From assembly GCF_020536995.1 (NCBI RefSeq), contig NC_068356.1, positions 80,876,107 through 80,940,106 on the forward strand: a DNA stretch of 64,000 nucleotides, written 5' to 3'. Position 1 is the first letter of the stretch. Each line of letters begins with the position of its first letter. This DNA is from Dreissena polymorpha (taxonomy: Eukaryota > Mollusca > Bivalvia > Myida > Dreissenidae). The position numbers and the translations under genes are program-made. The notes beneath the pieces were generated by a model. That model made no database searches. It was not told the origin of the DNA and was given only the letters and a program-made list of their open reading frames with translations. Positions 49,094-59,999 of this stretch are shown piece after piece.

Positions 49094-49737
49094 GTAAGTA
49101 CCCTATTTTGTCACACAAACATGCTTTACAACTTGTGCAATTAAGACTCCAACATGATAGGACAACAGCGATAAAGAGCACTTAACATTTTGCATCTTAA
49201 TACGAATAAAAGAGTTAAAAACTCATATTCACTATGGATGAACATATCAACTAATAAATAGGTCACATTAAGAACTAGTTTTAAACGTATTTATACACGT
49301 AAACAAACACTTGAAATAGAGGTATCGCTTAAGTAATTTCCATTTATGTTATTTCATATATACCTACATATATACATATATTTTTTATCCATTGTTTACC
49401 CTTACAAAAATAATTTTACCATACGCTACGAACGGTCTTTGGCTGAATCCTGGCGGTAAACAACAACTGCGAGCAACATTCTTTTTTCAATAGATTTGTT
49501 TGGTCAAGAAAATGTGTAATACAAATATGATATAACATTATAATGACTTTTTGACGGTATTTTTTTTAATGAAATCGCATATCAATAAAATAATCTAAAA
49601 CGCGAAAACAGTAACGAAGTTCGATGATATAATACGTAAGTATATAAATGTTTATATGTCTACCATTTTATCATCATGCTGTCGTCATCGCTCTGTCGTT
49701 TAATGTTGTACTGAAGGACAATGCGCCCTCCTTACAG

Positions 49738-49896
49738 AGCTCGCCGGAAATCCCTTGTTTTGATGACTGGGCGTCCACGACATCCACGCAGACCGGATGT
49801 AGTGAGCTGTACGGCGGCCTTTCATTACGACCGCTTCCCGAGGACGCCTATGCATGTTACAGAAAGGCGTCTACAACGAGTGTTCGAGATTTTGTG
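49738..49896 (+). CDS. Cys-rich protein, chain B exon 2
   Basis: The acceptor CGCCCTCCTTACAG and donor GTG|GTAGGG bound 53 whole codons. They encode SSPEIPCFDDWASTTSTQTG, then CSELYGG, LRPLPEDAYACYRKASTTS and VRDFV, with three cysteines. The exon is GC-richer than its surroundings, as are the exons at 25737 and 26351. A second frame is also open but gives an Arg-rich sequence and does not join downstream without a stop. If unspliced, the frame ends at 49914 as VVGSICA. Confidence 0.5.
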
Positions 49897-50439
49897 GTAG
49901 GGAGCATATGCGCATGACATCCAGTTTACATTGTAGCTGAGAAAACACTGGTTGAACAAATATCTGCATACATGTTCTAATAGTTTAACACTTTATTAAA
50001 CATTGCAGCAGATGAGTTTTTAGATGTGAAGGCGTACAACGAAAACGTTAGACCGTCTTTTTATTTCGCAGTGTACTTCAGTACACATCCGTTGTTCCAA
50101 TATGTCATCGAATTCTTTTAGACTATGCCGCGAAGCTCTCTCTAGGAACCACGCAATCGTTAATCTAAGTTTCATTTTACACTTTTGCGAAGATTTACTA
50201 AATTATTTGACACCGTATCACAACGTGATGGCGCTGCGTTGTGGAACGCAATTCATAGCTTATCGTAGCAGAACGGTACTGTGAATGATGCCTGGCATAT
50301 GGTACATTTCAAAAGCAAAATTACTTAGGTAGCATCACGTAAACTTTGAAAGGACGTACGTGTTATCAAAGTTGTGAAACGAAACGATACTTAGTATATA
50401 TCCTAGCGTAGCAGTATGTCAAGCAAATGTAAACATTTG

Positions 50440-50531
50440 AGATTTGTCGTCTACATTGAAGTTAAACTAACAGTTGTCGACTACATTGATGTTAAATTAA
50501 CATTTGTTGTCTAAATTGATGTTAAACTAAC
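50440..50531. repeat. 30-bp tandem repeat, 3 units
   Basis: Three units like AGTTGTCGACTACATTGATG followed by TTAAATTAAC, in the intron before the terminal exon of chain B. Confidence 0.85.
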
Positions 50532-50659
50532 GTTTGAGACTCGGTGGAGAGCGTTAATAAATCTTAGTGTTGATAAATGTTGACATGTAAAACACACATA
50601 AACTAAACTATTAACTATTATTTCTGTTCAACCGTATCCGCATTCTTTTTTTGTTTTAG

Positions 50660-50797
50660 TTAAACGAGCCACGCTGTTGCCACAACTACGACAGCCCGAC
50701 ACAAATGTCAGCAATTTTGAATGCGGTGTTATTCTGGAAGAAGCAAGCTTGCGTTCAAACGAAGAAATACTATCAAGAATGTAACAACAATATTTAG
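50660..50797 (+). CDS. Cys-rich protein, chain B terminal exon
   Basis: The acceptor TTTTTTTGTTTTAG is followed in phase 0 by LNEPRCCHNYDSPTQMSAIL, NAVLFWKKQACVQTKKYYQE and CNNNI, then TAG at 50795. It contains four Cys and an aromatic/Lys-rich end. Joined with the previous two exons it gives a seven-Cys module that would suit an extracellular disulfide-bonded domain. A different frame is also open here (KRATLLPQLRQPDT...SRM), but the preceding exon offers no donor of that phase. The likely poly(A) hexamer AATAAA near 51114 lies inside the MITE at 50981. Confidence 0.5.
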   Translation, partial: LNEPRCCHNYDSPTQMSAILNAVLFWKKQACVQTKKYYQECNNNI

Positions 50798-50980
50798 TTA
50801 AAGAAACTTTTAGCTGTTTGTTTCCATTACTTTTTCCAAAACCAATCAGTAAGCGTAAATATCTGCTTAAATTAGTGCTGTTGCTTTTTTTGTAAAATCA
50901 AAATTTTAACTATGTGCATATTCTATTTTATTATATTTTAAAAATAAGTAAACTCCTCTTAAATTGGTCGGTTGAATTGT

Positions 50981-51221
50981 TTAACCCTTACTCCCATAAG
51001 AAGCAAAGTTTAAATGGCCTTTGCAACCACCATAAAACCTGAACAGCCTGTGAGTAACTCGCAGTCTGGTCATGTTTTATGCTGTTTGCTGCTCATCAGT
51101 AACTTAGGGTTGGAAATAAAGCCTTTAAAACTTTAATTTAGTAAGAAAGGTCTTAAATGAAATACATTTTTAAAGGGACTACAAATGCGTGAAATACGTA
51201 TTTAAGTGGTAAAGGGATAAA
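50981..51221. mobile_element. Foldback MITE (TTAACCCTTACTCCC family), copy 2
   Basis: Left end TTAACCCTTACTCCC, right end GTGGTAAAGGGATAA (inverted). The internal hairpin is CATAAAACCTGAAC/GTCTGGTCATGTTTTATG. Same family as 9092-9305. It lies 184 bases after the stop of the Cys-rich gene and supplies the nearest AATAAA. Confidence 0.8.
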
Positions 51222-51524
51222 CTAACTTCACAGCTGAACAACCACAGTGATATTACAATCGAAACGGAACAAATATCAGCAGCAACCAATTGTGTGCAAG
51301 TATGGCCCAATTAAAAAATTTGCGTTTTGCATGTATGTCTGCGAGGAAGGATGTCTTCATTATATGTCTGGTAGATCTGTCTAAGTCCTAACATGTGTCA
51401 TGAGGGAATCAGTGACTGTGAAGCGTCTAATTGTATTTGTTACAACAACCAAGCATCTTTGTTCTAGATCCTATTTGTGACGATAATTGTTATCGCCGGT
51501 AATTGATCAATAGAAATACATACC

Positions 51525-51811
51525 GATCGCCGTGGCCTAGTGGATAAGGCGTCCGCCTCGTGATCGGAAGGTCGAGGGTTCGAGCCCCATGGAGAGCGCT
51601 TGTCGAAGGATGGATGTTTGTCATGGGACTTGTTCCGATATGGCCGGCTCGTGAGCCGCGAGCTTTAAACATGAATGGTTACCGACTTCTTTCCGCCTGG
51701 CGCCTGGCAAAGTGATAGGAGTTGGGAGGTACATGGTATACACGCAAAAAGTGTCTCATAAGCCAAAATTGGCGGGCCCTTTCAATAGGGGTGACACTAT
51801 AATAAAAATAC
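51525..51811 (+). mobile_element. tRNA-derived SINE
   Basis: Head with a perfect-looking A box (TGGCCTAGTGG, 51533-51543) and B box (GGTTCGAGCCC, 51577-51587) with tRNA-like arms. An anticodon loop of CTCGTGA would read CGT (Thr-like). The body includes CGCCTGGCGCCTGGCAAAGT and AAGTGTCTCATAAGCCAAAA, and the tail is A-rich (ATAATAAAAATACC). The head would carry the Pol III promoter. The body matches my memory of bivalve SINEs only loosely. Confidence 0.85.
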
Positions 51812-52721
51812 CTTAACATGGTTAAGCCACGCCTGTAGTTGTTTGTACAAGCGACTATAGTTAGAAATTTGGAGTATAATGTGTGAAATAGAGATCGTCT
51901 AACTTAAAGAGATTGTCCAACACGTTTTTACGGTTCATTCTTATTATAGGTTACAGTATACTAAATAACCGTTTCATGTAGTGCTGTACTCTCTAAAAAT
52001 ATTATAGTTGATTCGAAGGCATGTTGTGCACTTTAAACTAGTGTTCTGGCTTTATCTTTTGGAGAAAGTAGTAGGGCATGAATAGGTTCTCACTACTAAA
52101 TCCCTGAAATATGATAAGTTTAGAGGCTAAAGGAAAACATTGCACCGAAAAAGGTAACATCGCACTATAAAACGGCCGGGAAAAAAAGTTGCAAAAACAG
52201 TCGATTTTGACTTTTGACAAGTTCTTTCTTGGTTTGTACATGACATATCTTTTTTTTACTGCACAAATCGACTCCGCTTAGAATGGCCTTCAAGAAAATG
52301 TATGGGTATGGGGGTCTCTATGTGCAAAATGTTGCATTTATTTTTGCTTAAAGATGTTGCTTTTACATTGAATTATATAGGGAAACTATTTAGTATATTG
52401 TGACCATATTGAGTCTACGAAAACCTTACAATAACAATGACGCCAACCACCATGAAGAGCGATGTTTACGCGCCAATCGATACCCCTCGCAGATTATCAC
52501 TAATCGATAATCGTACTTATCCGATGTTTGACGGAAAGGGCCGAGAATGTGCGATTGGTTTACGCGCCAAAATGGCAGCGACACGCAAGGCTTCTTTTTC
52601 CCTCCGAAAAATTGTCAAATACAAATTTACCACAACTTTCAAGAAAAACCGGTAGATTGCGTCAATAATAGTTAAAATGTATTCAAAATATACAAATGAA
52701 TCGCGCTCTGGTAAAAGGGGG
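51812..52721. other. Non-coding stretch
   Basis: No supported exon. The frame at 52437-52655 includes AAAATGGCAGCGAC, a YY1-like site context, but no family or splice support. Confidence 0.4.
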
Positions 52722-52920
52722 TTAAATGCATGTGCGTAAAGTGTCGTCCCAGATTAGCCAATGCAGTCCGCACAGGCTAATCAGGTACGACACTTTCCGC
52801 CTAAACCGGATTTTTTCTAAGAAGAGATTTAATTGAAAGGAAAAAAAAATCATAAAAGCGGAAAGTGACGTCCCTGATTAGCATGTTTATCTGGGACGAC
52901 ACTTTACCTACATGCATGAA
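52722..52920. mobile_element. MITE with TGCATGTGCGTAAAGTG ends, copy 2
   Basis: Left end TGCATGTGCGTAAAGTGTCG; the right end is the imperfect inverse ending CATGCATG. Internal GCACAGGCTAATC and CCTGATTAGC are mirrored. It is longer in the matched inner region than copy 1 at 306-504, with GTCGTCCCAGATTAGCC close to what I take as the family consensus. Confidence 0.85.
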
Positions 52921-53157
52921 ACCGCCTTTTCACCAAGCACGGCGCAAATAAATAGTTGAATGTTAATATGTTTTCTTCTGCGCAGTCCTTTAAGAAACAC
53001 GTATGCAATTTAGCAAAACAACACAAAAAGTGAAACTTCAGCTGCCTCGTCTGGAGAGAAACCTCATTAAACAACCCGTTCAGTTTGTCATGGAAAGGAG
53101 CACAATTTCAAATAGTAATTAACAATCATACGTACAGAAACTATGCACAAACATGAA

Positions 53158-53330
53158 AATACCTGGGGTCACAGCTTTGAAACGGTCAATGCAGAAACGG
53201 GGTTTCAACTGGTTTTAAGGAGAGCCAAACCTCACACTTAAATTATTAATTTAACATTTAAGTGTACATTAAAATGAACCTCATAAAAAGCAATTAAAAT
53301 TTAATACCAGTAAATGTGAATACAATTTAA
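53158..53330. repeat. Dispersed repeat shared with 14680-14870
   Basis: Same order of AACGGTCAATGCAGAAAC, GGTTTTAAGGAGAGCC, AACCTCACACTT and AAGTGTACATTAAAATGAAC as the copy in intron 1 of the secreted-protein gene. Confidence 0.7.
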
Positions 53331-54345
53331 TTTAATTACCATTTAACTACGCAATAGTAATTTATAGACCAGAGAGTCGGAACCACAAAATTCTGAAGTC
53401 CAATCAGATGAAACGAAAACGAATATCAACCAAATCTCGTCGTTATAAAAAAGCTTGTGACACATTGCATCATAATATAACTACATTCAGATCATGGTCG
53501 TGCAAATTCAGAAAGAAGCCTCATCAAGTTTTCAAAGGGTCAAATGACGATGCTTTGCTGTGTATGTTTCATGCGTTTCATCCATTAAAATTTCCAAATT
53601 TTTCAGATAATGAATGGAGGGAAAGCTAAACACGTTGTACATTAACAGCTTTCTTGGAGCAGTTGTCTTACAGTATCACATAATGTCTCGTTGTTGTAAC
53701 AGATATTGTTCACCATCGTCTACTGGAAATAGTTTCAGCACTTCCGTGTGTTAACATATCGAGCGGGGATTCGATGGGGAATATAGAGATTAGTAAGACT
53801 GTCATGAAAACTGAAAGCTAAGCCCAATCTCGTTGTTATTCGAATGGAAATGCAACACTCCTTTGTATGCGTTTAATATTCACCGGAATTTACGATGCTA
53901 ACCAACTGTTGCAAGCATTCAGCCCACATGTGTGTTACAATCACAGACGGGGCGTGGTCAGCAGGTGTGGGTTCCGGAACAGGGCCTGACCATATATCAG
54001 CTAGATTTGACAGAACAATTGGTCCCTCTCCTTTTCATCATTTCTTCTGTTCAAATTACTAATAGAAATATGAGCCGATAAAAAAGTCATTTCAATTTCA
54101 TCTTCACTTGAAACCGTACGTGGATTTTGGAGGTACATAAGTTTCGCGGCGCGAAAATGTACTTGTTGCTGAGATAATGATGGAACACCGCACATCTTTA
54201 TTGTAATGCGTTCCTGACTGTAAAATCACGTTTATGGTGGCATTATGCAGATGAGGCAGATGATGAAGGTTCTTATACTTACGTTACCAAACGTCGTCAA
54301 GTAAATGACGTCATGAACATCTGGCTGTAACTGTAACTTGCTTGC
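53331..54345. other. Stretch with one open frame, otherwise nothing recognised
   Basis: A 73-codon frame at 53408-53629 (MKRKRISTKSRRYKKACDTL...) is basic at first and aromatic later. It has an ATG and a stop, but no recognised family and no clear splice signals. I do not claim it as a gene. Confidence 0.3.
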
Positions 54346-54496
54346 GCTCATTGGATCATTGTCGACCTGAAATGGCCCACAAGTCACCCGGGGGTGACTA
54401 GAAGCCGATTCATGTCAACCTGGGGTGACTTCAAGCCGACGCCAGTCACCGCCGGGTGACTTCAAGCCATTCCAGGTCGACAATGACCCAATGAGA
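54346..54496. mobile_element. Palindromic element of GGTGACTTCAAGCC blocks, copy 2
   Basis: Ends TTGGATCATTGTCGACCTGA and TCAGGTCGACAATGACCCAA-like inverse (here CCAGGTCGACAATGACCCAA). Fewer internal blocks than copy 1 at 23894, so block number varies between copies. Confidence 0.85.
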
Positions 54497-55075
54497 TTGC
54501 TTGTAAGTTTGTAGGAAATAAATGCAAGTTGTGCTCCCTCATCTACCGGTAAACATGTTCTCATTCGCAGCTTGTGTATCGGATCGGCTTCGGCCATGGC
54601 GGCTTTCAGTAGCACTGGTTTCTGTTGTATGCAGTTGTATTTAACTACTTTATGACAAAGAGAAAGGTGTTTTTTATTTGTTTTAATTCGTGGTGATAAA
54701 ATCTTTTGATTTCATATCGAATTTTGACGTACACCATTGTAGAAATACCACAGTGTTCCGCACACTTACGTGGTTTTGTTTACATTTTCACCAGGAATAC
54801 TTGGCGTCTACTGTTTTATAGATGTGTATTTCTGGTATGATCCGTTGCCGTTTCGCGAATAAGCCGGTAACGCACCTTTTTCCGGTAATATCCGTTTTGG
54901 GTAAGCACCTAGTTTTTATCAATGTATCCATTACACCAGGAACAAGTCAACATCCAAATGAGTCCTGTCATCTGCGCAAACTTTTGTGAACGTTTTTTGT
55001 TCGTGAGGATATTTGGATCGACGATTACATAAAGACCTGAATGAATTTATGTGACCGACTTAATTTTTCTTTCAG

Positions 55076-55106
55076 CAGTCCGATAGCCTTGTCATGTTTG
55101 GAATGG
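55076..55106 (+). CDS. Low-confidence candidate exon before a tandem array
   Basis: The acceptor TTTTTCTTTCAG and donor G|GTAAGCG bound QSDSLVMFGM in one frame, ending one base into a codon. Spliced to 55905 it would read on to WSIDAL and a stop. Both splice signals are good but the exon is only 31 nt and no partner upstream is known. Confidence 0.2.
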
Positions 55107-55231
55107 GTAAGCGTAATACAGTCTAATAGAATGGGTATAGCTTGGAATGGGTAACCGTAATACAGTCTACTAGAATGGGTATAGCTTGGAATGGGTAAGC
55201 GTAATACAGTCTACTAGAATTGGTATAGATT
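55100..55231. repeat. 44-bp tandem repeat, 3 units, each with a donor-like site
   Basis: Three units of GGAATGGGTAAGCGTAATAC-AGTCTACTAGAATGGGTATA-GCTT. The array begins exactly at the donor of the candidate exon 55076-55106, so each unit carries GGGTAAGCG or GGGTAACCG. Confidence 0.9.
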
Positions 55232-55286
55232 TGTCTCGTGCAAGTTTTGCCTGTAAGAAGCTTTAATTTCGAAACGTCAGTAAATC

Positions 55287-55490
55287 TTGAATTATGATGA
55301 TAGATTCAACAGAGCACATAAGGTTTGCCAATTATGCAAAACAAAAAAACGTTTAAATCACATTGACAATGAGTTATATTTGACCAAACGTTATTTGAAG
55401 CAACATCGATGCAAAGTTCGGTCGCACGTTGATTTTGATGATAGCGATTTGAAATACCTTTGGCAAGCGGCAAAACTGAAACGAGACTGA
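55287..55490 (+). other. Open frame of 67 codons, protein-like but unidentified
   Basis: NYDDRFNRAHKVCQLCKTKK, then RLNHIDNELYLTKRYLKQHR and DFDDSDLKYLWQAAKLKRD before TGA. CxxC plus a Lys-rich stretch recalls a small zinc-binding or transposon protein, but I recognise no family. There is no in-frame ATG at its start and the nearest AG (AACGTCAG at 55280) has a poor pyrimidine tract. Confidence 0.25.
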
Positions 55491-55904
55491 CGTAACTTCA
55501 AAATGAAAGTTTATTTATGGTGTACCGGCCATGCGAGTAATTCGAGATGCACTAATTGATAATGCATAATGCGTATTTGTGTGCGATCTCTGTTCATCTC
55601 TGCAAGCTCTAAATACTTCTAATTTTATCTTAAGTCGGTAACTACTCAGTCTCCGTTTCACCAACTTTGAAATACATTAGTCTATAATAAAAGGCCCGTG
55701 AGTATACATTAATTAATATAACATTATCTATCCACATGTAATCCATTTCGGACACGTGTATAACAATATTTTTATCAATAAAAAGTTCGATGACTTATTT
55801 TGAAAAAAGTACAACACATCGCTTGTACTTAACATGCTCGTACAATTTTTTTTTATCAGCGTGTTACTTAAACAATCTCTTCTTCTTCTTCCCTTAAAAT
55901 GCAG

Positions 55905-55953
55905 GTCTCCTCTGGAGCATCGACGCACTGTGACTGTAGATGATCGTTGTGAG
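55905..55953 (+). CDS. Low-confidence candidate exon with a strong acceptor
   Basis: The pyrimidine tract TCTCTTCTTCTTCTTCCC and AATGCAG precede 49 nt ending GAG|GTAACA. With one leading base it reads SPLEHRRTVTVDDRCE without a stop; after the exon at 55076 it would instead stop at 55931. No family recognised. Confidence 0.25.
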
Positions 55954-56004
55954 GTAACAAAAACAAGTGCAAGATAAAACCGGATAAAAAACTGTGTTTG
56001 TGGT

Positions 56005-56950
<946 letters not shown>

Positions 56951-56969
56951 AGCTTCCATCAGCCCAGGC

Positions 56970-57100
56970 CGAATACCAGGCCTAGCGATCGGGAGGTAAC
57001 GAGGTTAGATCCCCTTTGTGGGAGCGTTCTTAAGATTTCCCCCATAGACACTTAGTACTGGTTCTAGTCCCAGGAAACGGACTCTATAGCGTTTCATAAA
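56970..57100 (+). mobile_element. SINE fragment (tRNA-like head and body)
   Basis: GGCCTAGCGATCGGGAGGTA, a B-box-like GGTTAGATCCC, then GGGAGCGTTCTTAAGATTTC and AGTCCCAGGAAACGGACTC. The A-box half is missing or worn. The family differs from the SINE at 51525. Confidence 0.5.
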
Positions 57101-58454
57101 TGCCTATGCAATCGAGCTAAAATAAACATTTTTAAACTTATCTGTTCGTGATAAATTTCGGCCATCAAATAAAAAGCTTTAACAATGACATTCAATGGCA
57201 AGATTTCTTTGCTGCTTTTTTGTAACAAATGTATTCTCAATTCAAACTTGAGGGTTGAATTATATCTCATAGTCACCGTCAGCTGTCGTATGTACTTACT
57301 GCTTTGTTTGCATCGAAGCATTGGTGGTCTGTAAAATTTATATGTTCTGCTCCACAAATAACATCTAATTGGGCGATGGTAATATAGACAATAAAATCAA
57401 AACGCACTGGATTAATGAACTGCAGTGGAAACAACCACTTCATACTCGGTGCCGGATTAAGAACCGTGGAGGCCCATGGGTATGAACTTTTTGGGACTCA
57501 TGCCCCTTTGGGCCAAGTGCCTACCAAACGTTAGTGCCCCGGCGAATTCACTCGTTAATTAGCCTACCAATGTCAAGGCTAATAATACATTTAACTTTAT
57601 AAATATCCTTGTATATGTATAAACATGTCTTGAATACGGTAATGTTAGTACAGCGATATTATCGAATTGCAAACAAATAAATAAGTTTAAAAAAAAATTG
57701 TGACGGTCTCTAAACGTTGCCCTCATAAGCAGTTGCATTCTCAGCCTTACGCGTATCCGGGGCTGTTCATGCTGCTTTTTTCTTATAGGACACAATGTAA
57801 ATGCAATATATGAATTTGATTTAGTCTTTTTATTGGACAGTGTGCACTCACAGCAAGTAATACGTTAAGTGTTTTCTAACCACATGATAAGTTCGGCAAT
57901 GAATTTCATTTTGACGTAACGATACACGAAGGATTTCATTGGTTGAAGCGATCAGATGACCAACATAGTTTACTGGAGTCGGAGGGCATAATTACCTCGC
58001 TGGAAAAAGGTAAATTCGTTTTTGTAAGAAGAGTAAGAAACAAAATATGCATAGATGCTGCTCAATAACATTCTCATACAACATTATTTCCAAATAAACA
58101 TGCAGTGAAACGCGTATGTAGCTTATAACAGGTAAAACAAAATGCAGACTGCTAACCTACTTTCTCTCTCCTTACTCGTACATTACTCATGAAAACTATG
58201 ACAATATTTTGTAATTTACCATGACATAACTAAAGTAACAGTTCTTATTTGTTAAAGTTCCTTCATTTAATCCATATTTATAATTTATAGGAGCGAGGAA
58301 CTCCCATGAAAAGCTGACGGGTGGCGAAAGTTGAGCGATCGTTTTATGACAAAGAGAAGTGAAACCGAGGCTGTATAAACAGCTTCACAATTAAGCAGAG
58401 TGTTGTTTGTCATGTTAGAGCTTTTTAACAGTGTTTTAATTACAAAAGACAGCA
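57101..58454. other. Intergenic sequence and upstream region of the BTG-like gene
   Basis: A GC-richer patch at 57440-57545 (GGATTAAGAACCGTGGAGGC and GGGACTCATGCCCCTTTGGG) may be a transposon fragment. The rest is AT-rich. The 5' UTR of the BTG-like gene probably begins within the last few hundred bases; a TATA box is not evident. Confidence 0.45.
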
Positions 58455-58765
58455 ATGAGGGAAGAAATTGCAGCAGCAGTTGTTTTCGTAACCCGTCTCA
58501 TAAAATTGAACGATAGCATTCCTAAAGAAAAGGTCGAGGAGTTTTCTACAGAACTGTCATCAGCATTAGTTGAAAAGTTCAAGAATCATTGGTACACAGA
58601 TGAACCATCCAAGGGTCAGGGTTATAGGTGCATACGTATCAACCCATCAGAGCCTATTGATCCTGCAATATTGAAAGCTGCCAACAGATGCGGATTACAG
58701 TACACTGATCTCAACTTGCCTCAAGAATTGACTCTCTGGGTAGATCCAAATGAAGTTTGCTGCAG
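58455..58765 (+). CDS. BTG3: BTG/TOB-family antiproliferative protein, exon 1
   Basis: ATG followed by 103 codons plus two bases, then donor GCAG|GTACAG. The product shows the BTG N-terminal domain: MREEIAAAVVFVTRLIKLND, then Box A (KFKNHWYTDEPSKGQGYRCI, RIN) and Box B (LPQELTLWVDPNEVCCR). BTG/TOB proteins bind the CAF1/CNOT7 deadenylase of the CCR4-NOT complex and restrain proliferation by promoting mRNA decay. The EIAAxVxFxTRL start, KNHWYxxxPSKGQxYRCIR and EVCCR are closer to human BTG3/BTG4 than to BTG1/2 (EVSYRIGE) as I remember them, so the symbol is the subfamily best guess. The start agrees with the family N-terminus. The next exon is at 63966. Confidence 0.92.
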
Positions 58766-59274
58766 GTACAGTTCTGCATCATTTAGTTGAATAGTTTTAT
58801 ACTTTAAAATTTATTTTTATACGCCCGTTTTTAAAAAACGGGACGTATTATAATTTTACCCTTGGCGGGCGGCGTCCACAGCAGTGTCTGCAGCATTTTC
58901 ATTAGGAGGCGGCCAGCTCAAATTCGAAAAAAAATTATCAAACGGAAGTAAACAACTGTAACCAATATATGCAACCCATGCGAAAGACAAAAAAATCTTA
59001 CCAGACATGAGGTCCTATAGCTTTTAAAATTTACAGGACCTCACCAGATTTTACCGGACCTTGTTTTTCTTTAACCAAATACACAAGAGAATACTTTTTA
59101 AAGAATTTATTTTATCATTATTTTGTTCACAATGTTTAACCATTCAAAATACAGTAATATAACAACTAAATGTAGACCTGTTCTTTTTAACACAATGGAT
59201 ATAATGTGAATTATCAATGCAAAAAAACACATCATAAGTTCACATCAAAACGTCGCTATTTTATGCATGTAAAT

Positions 59275-59333
59275 TCACTCTGAATCATATTTGGAATCTG
59301 TTTCATCCGAGTCCAACTGCTTTTCCACATATC
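59275..59333 (-). CDS. Antisense acidic C-terminal exon inside the intronic element
   Basis: On the minus strand the acceptor ATCCTTTACAG is followed by GYVEKQLDSDETDSKYDSE and TGA, the Gly being completed by the upstream exon at 59965-59999. The composition is strongly acidic and Ser-rich, typical of a protein C-terminus. Element-encoded or captured host sequence are both possible. Confidence 0.4.
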
Positions 59334-59441
59334 CTGTAAAGGATTATTTAAACATTCAAAAGAAAATAAGAACAAGAAATTTAAATCTGGTAAATTGATG
59401 CTTAAATTTTATGTTATAATAAGACTATTGTCAAGCAATAT

Positions 59442-59886
59442 AAGTCCCCTACCGGCTCCACCATTGTCAGAAATTCCACCCTTTTCAGATTAAAAAAAAT
59501 AAATATATTTGTTGCCATAGCAACCAGAATTTTTGACGTAGGAACAAAATGAATTGATGTGCATAATGTCCATATTGCTTTCTATCCATGTTTCAAGTTT
59601 CATGAAAAAATATTTAGAACTTTAAAAGTTATCGCAGGATCCAGAAAACCACCATTTTAGCAGTATTTTAAGTCTATTTGTTGCCATAGCAACAATAATT
59701 TTTTACGTAGGAACAAAATGAAATGACGTGCATTATGTCCATATTGGCATCTATCCATGTTCCAAGTTTCATGAACAAATATTAAGAACTTTTAAAGTAA
59801 TCGCTGGATCCAGAAAAGTGTGACGGACGGACTTACAGATGGAGCACAAACCATAAGTTCCCTCCGGTAAAACCGGTAGAGGACTA
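59442..59886. mobile_element. MITE with AAGTCCCCTACCGG ends, nested
   Basis: Left end AAGTCCCCTACCGG and right end CCGGTAGAGGACT are inverse. The interior is two direct units of about 170 bp, each with GTTGCCATAGCAAC, TACGTAGGAACAAAATGAA and CCAAGTTTCATGAA-like motifs, ending GTGACGGACGGACTTACAGA. Inserted inside the element at 58972-60823, between its two antisense exons. Confidence 0.75.
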
Positions 59887-59964
59887 ATAATCAGTCAAAC
59901 ATGATAAATAATTAGTTTTTGTTAATTTTTTTGTGTCAGTAAATAATGATTAAAAGCTTATTAC

Positions 59965-59999
59965 CTTCTTCCTCAACATCAGAGCCTTGGCCATCACAA
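59965..59999 (-). CDS. Antisense small exon inside the intronic element
   Basis: Minus-strand acceptor CTTTAACTTAG and donor GAAG|GTAATA bound 35 nt. Read with one leading base it gives CDGQGSDVEEE and ends one base into a codon, matching the exon at 59275-59333 exactly (G+GA). The matching phase and shared acidic composition support a real spliced tail. No earlier exon is identified. Confidence 0.4.

Noticed and set aside
50006-50075. Candidate exon after CATTGCAG at about 50006
   Set aside because: In the phase set by the neighbouring exons it meets TAG after four codons; no good donor follows.
51525-51600. Functional tRNA gene
   Set aside because: A/B boxes are good but the acceptor stem does not close, and a SINE body and A-rich tail follow.
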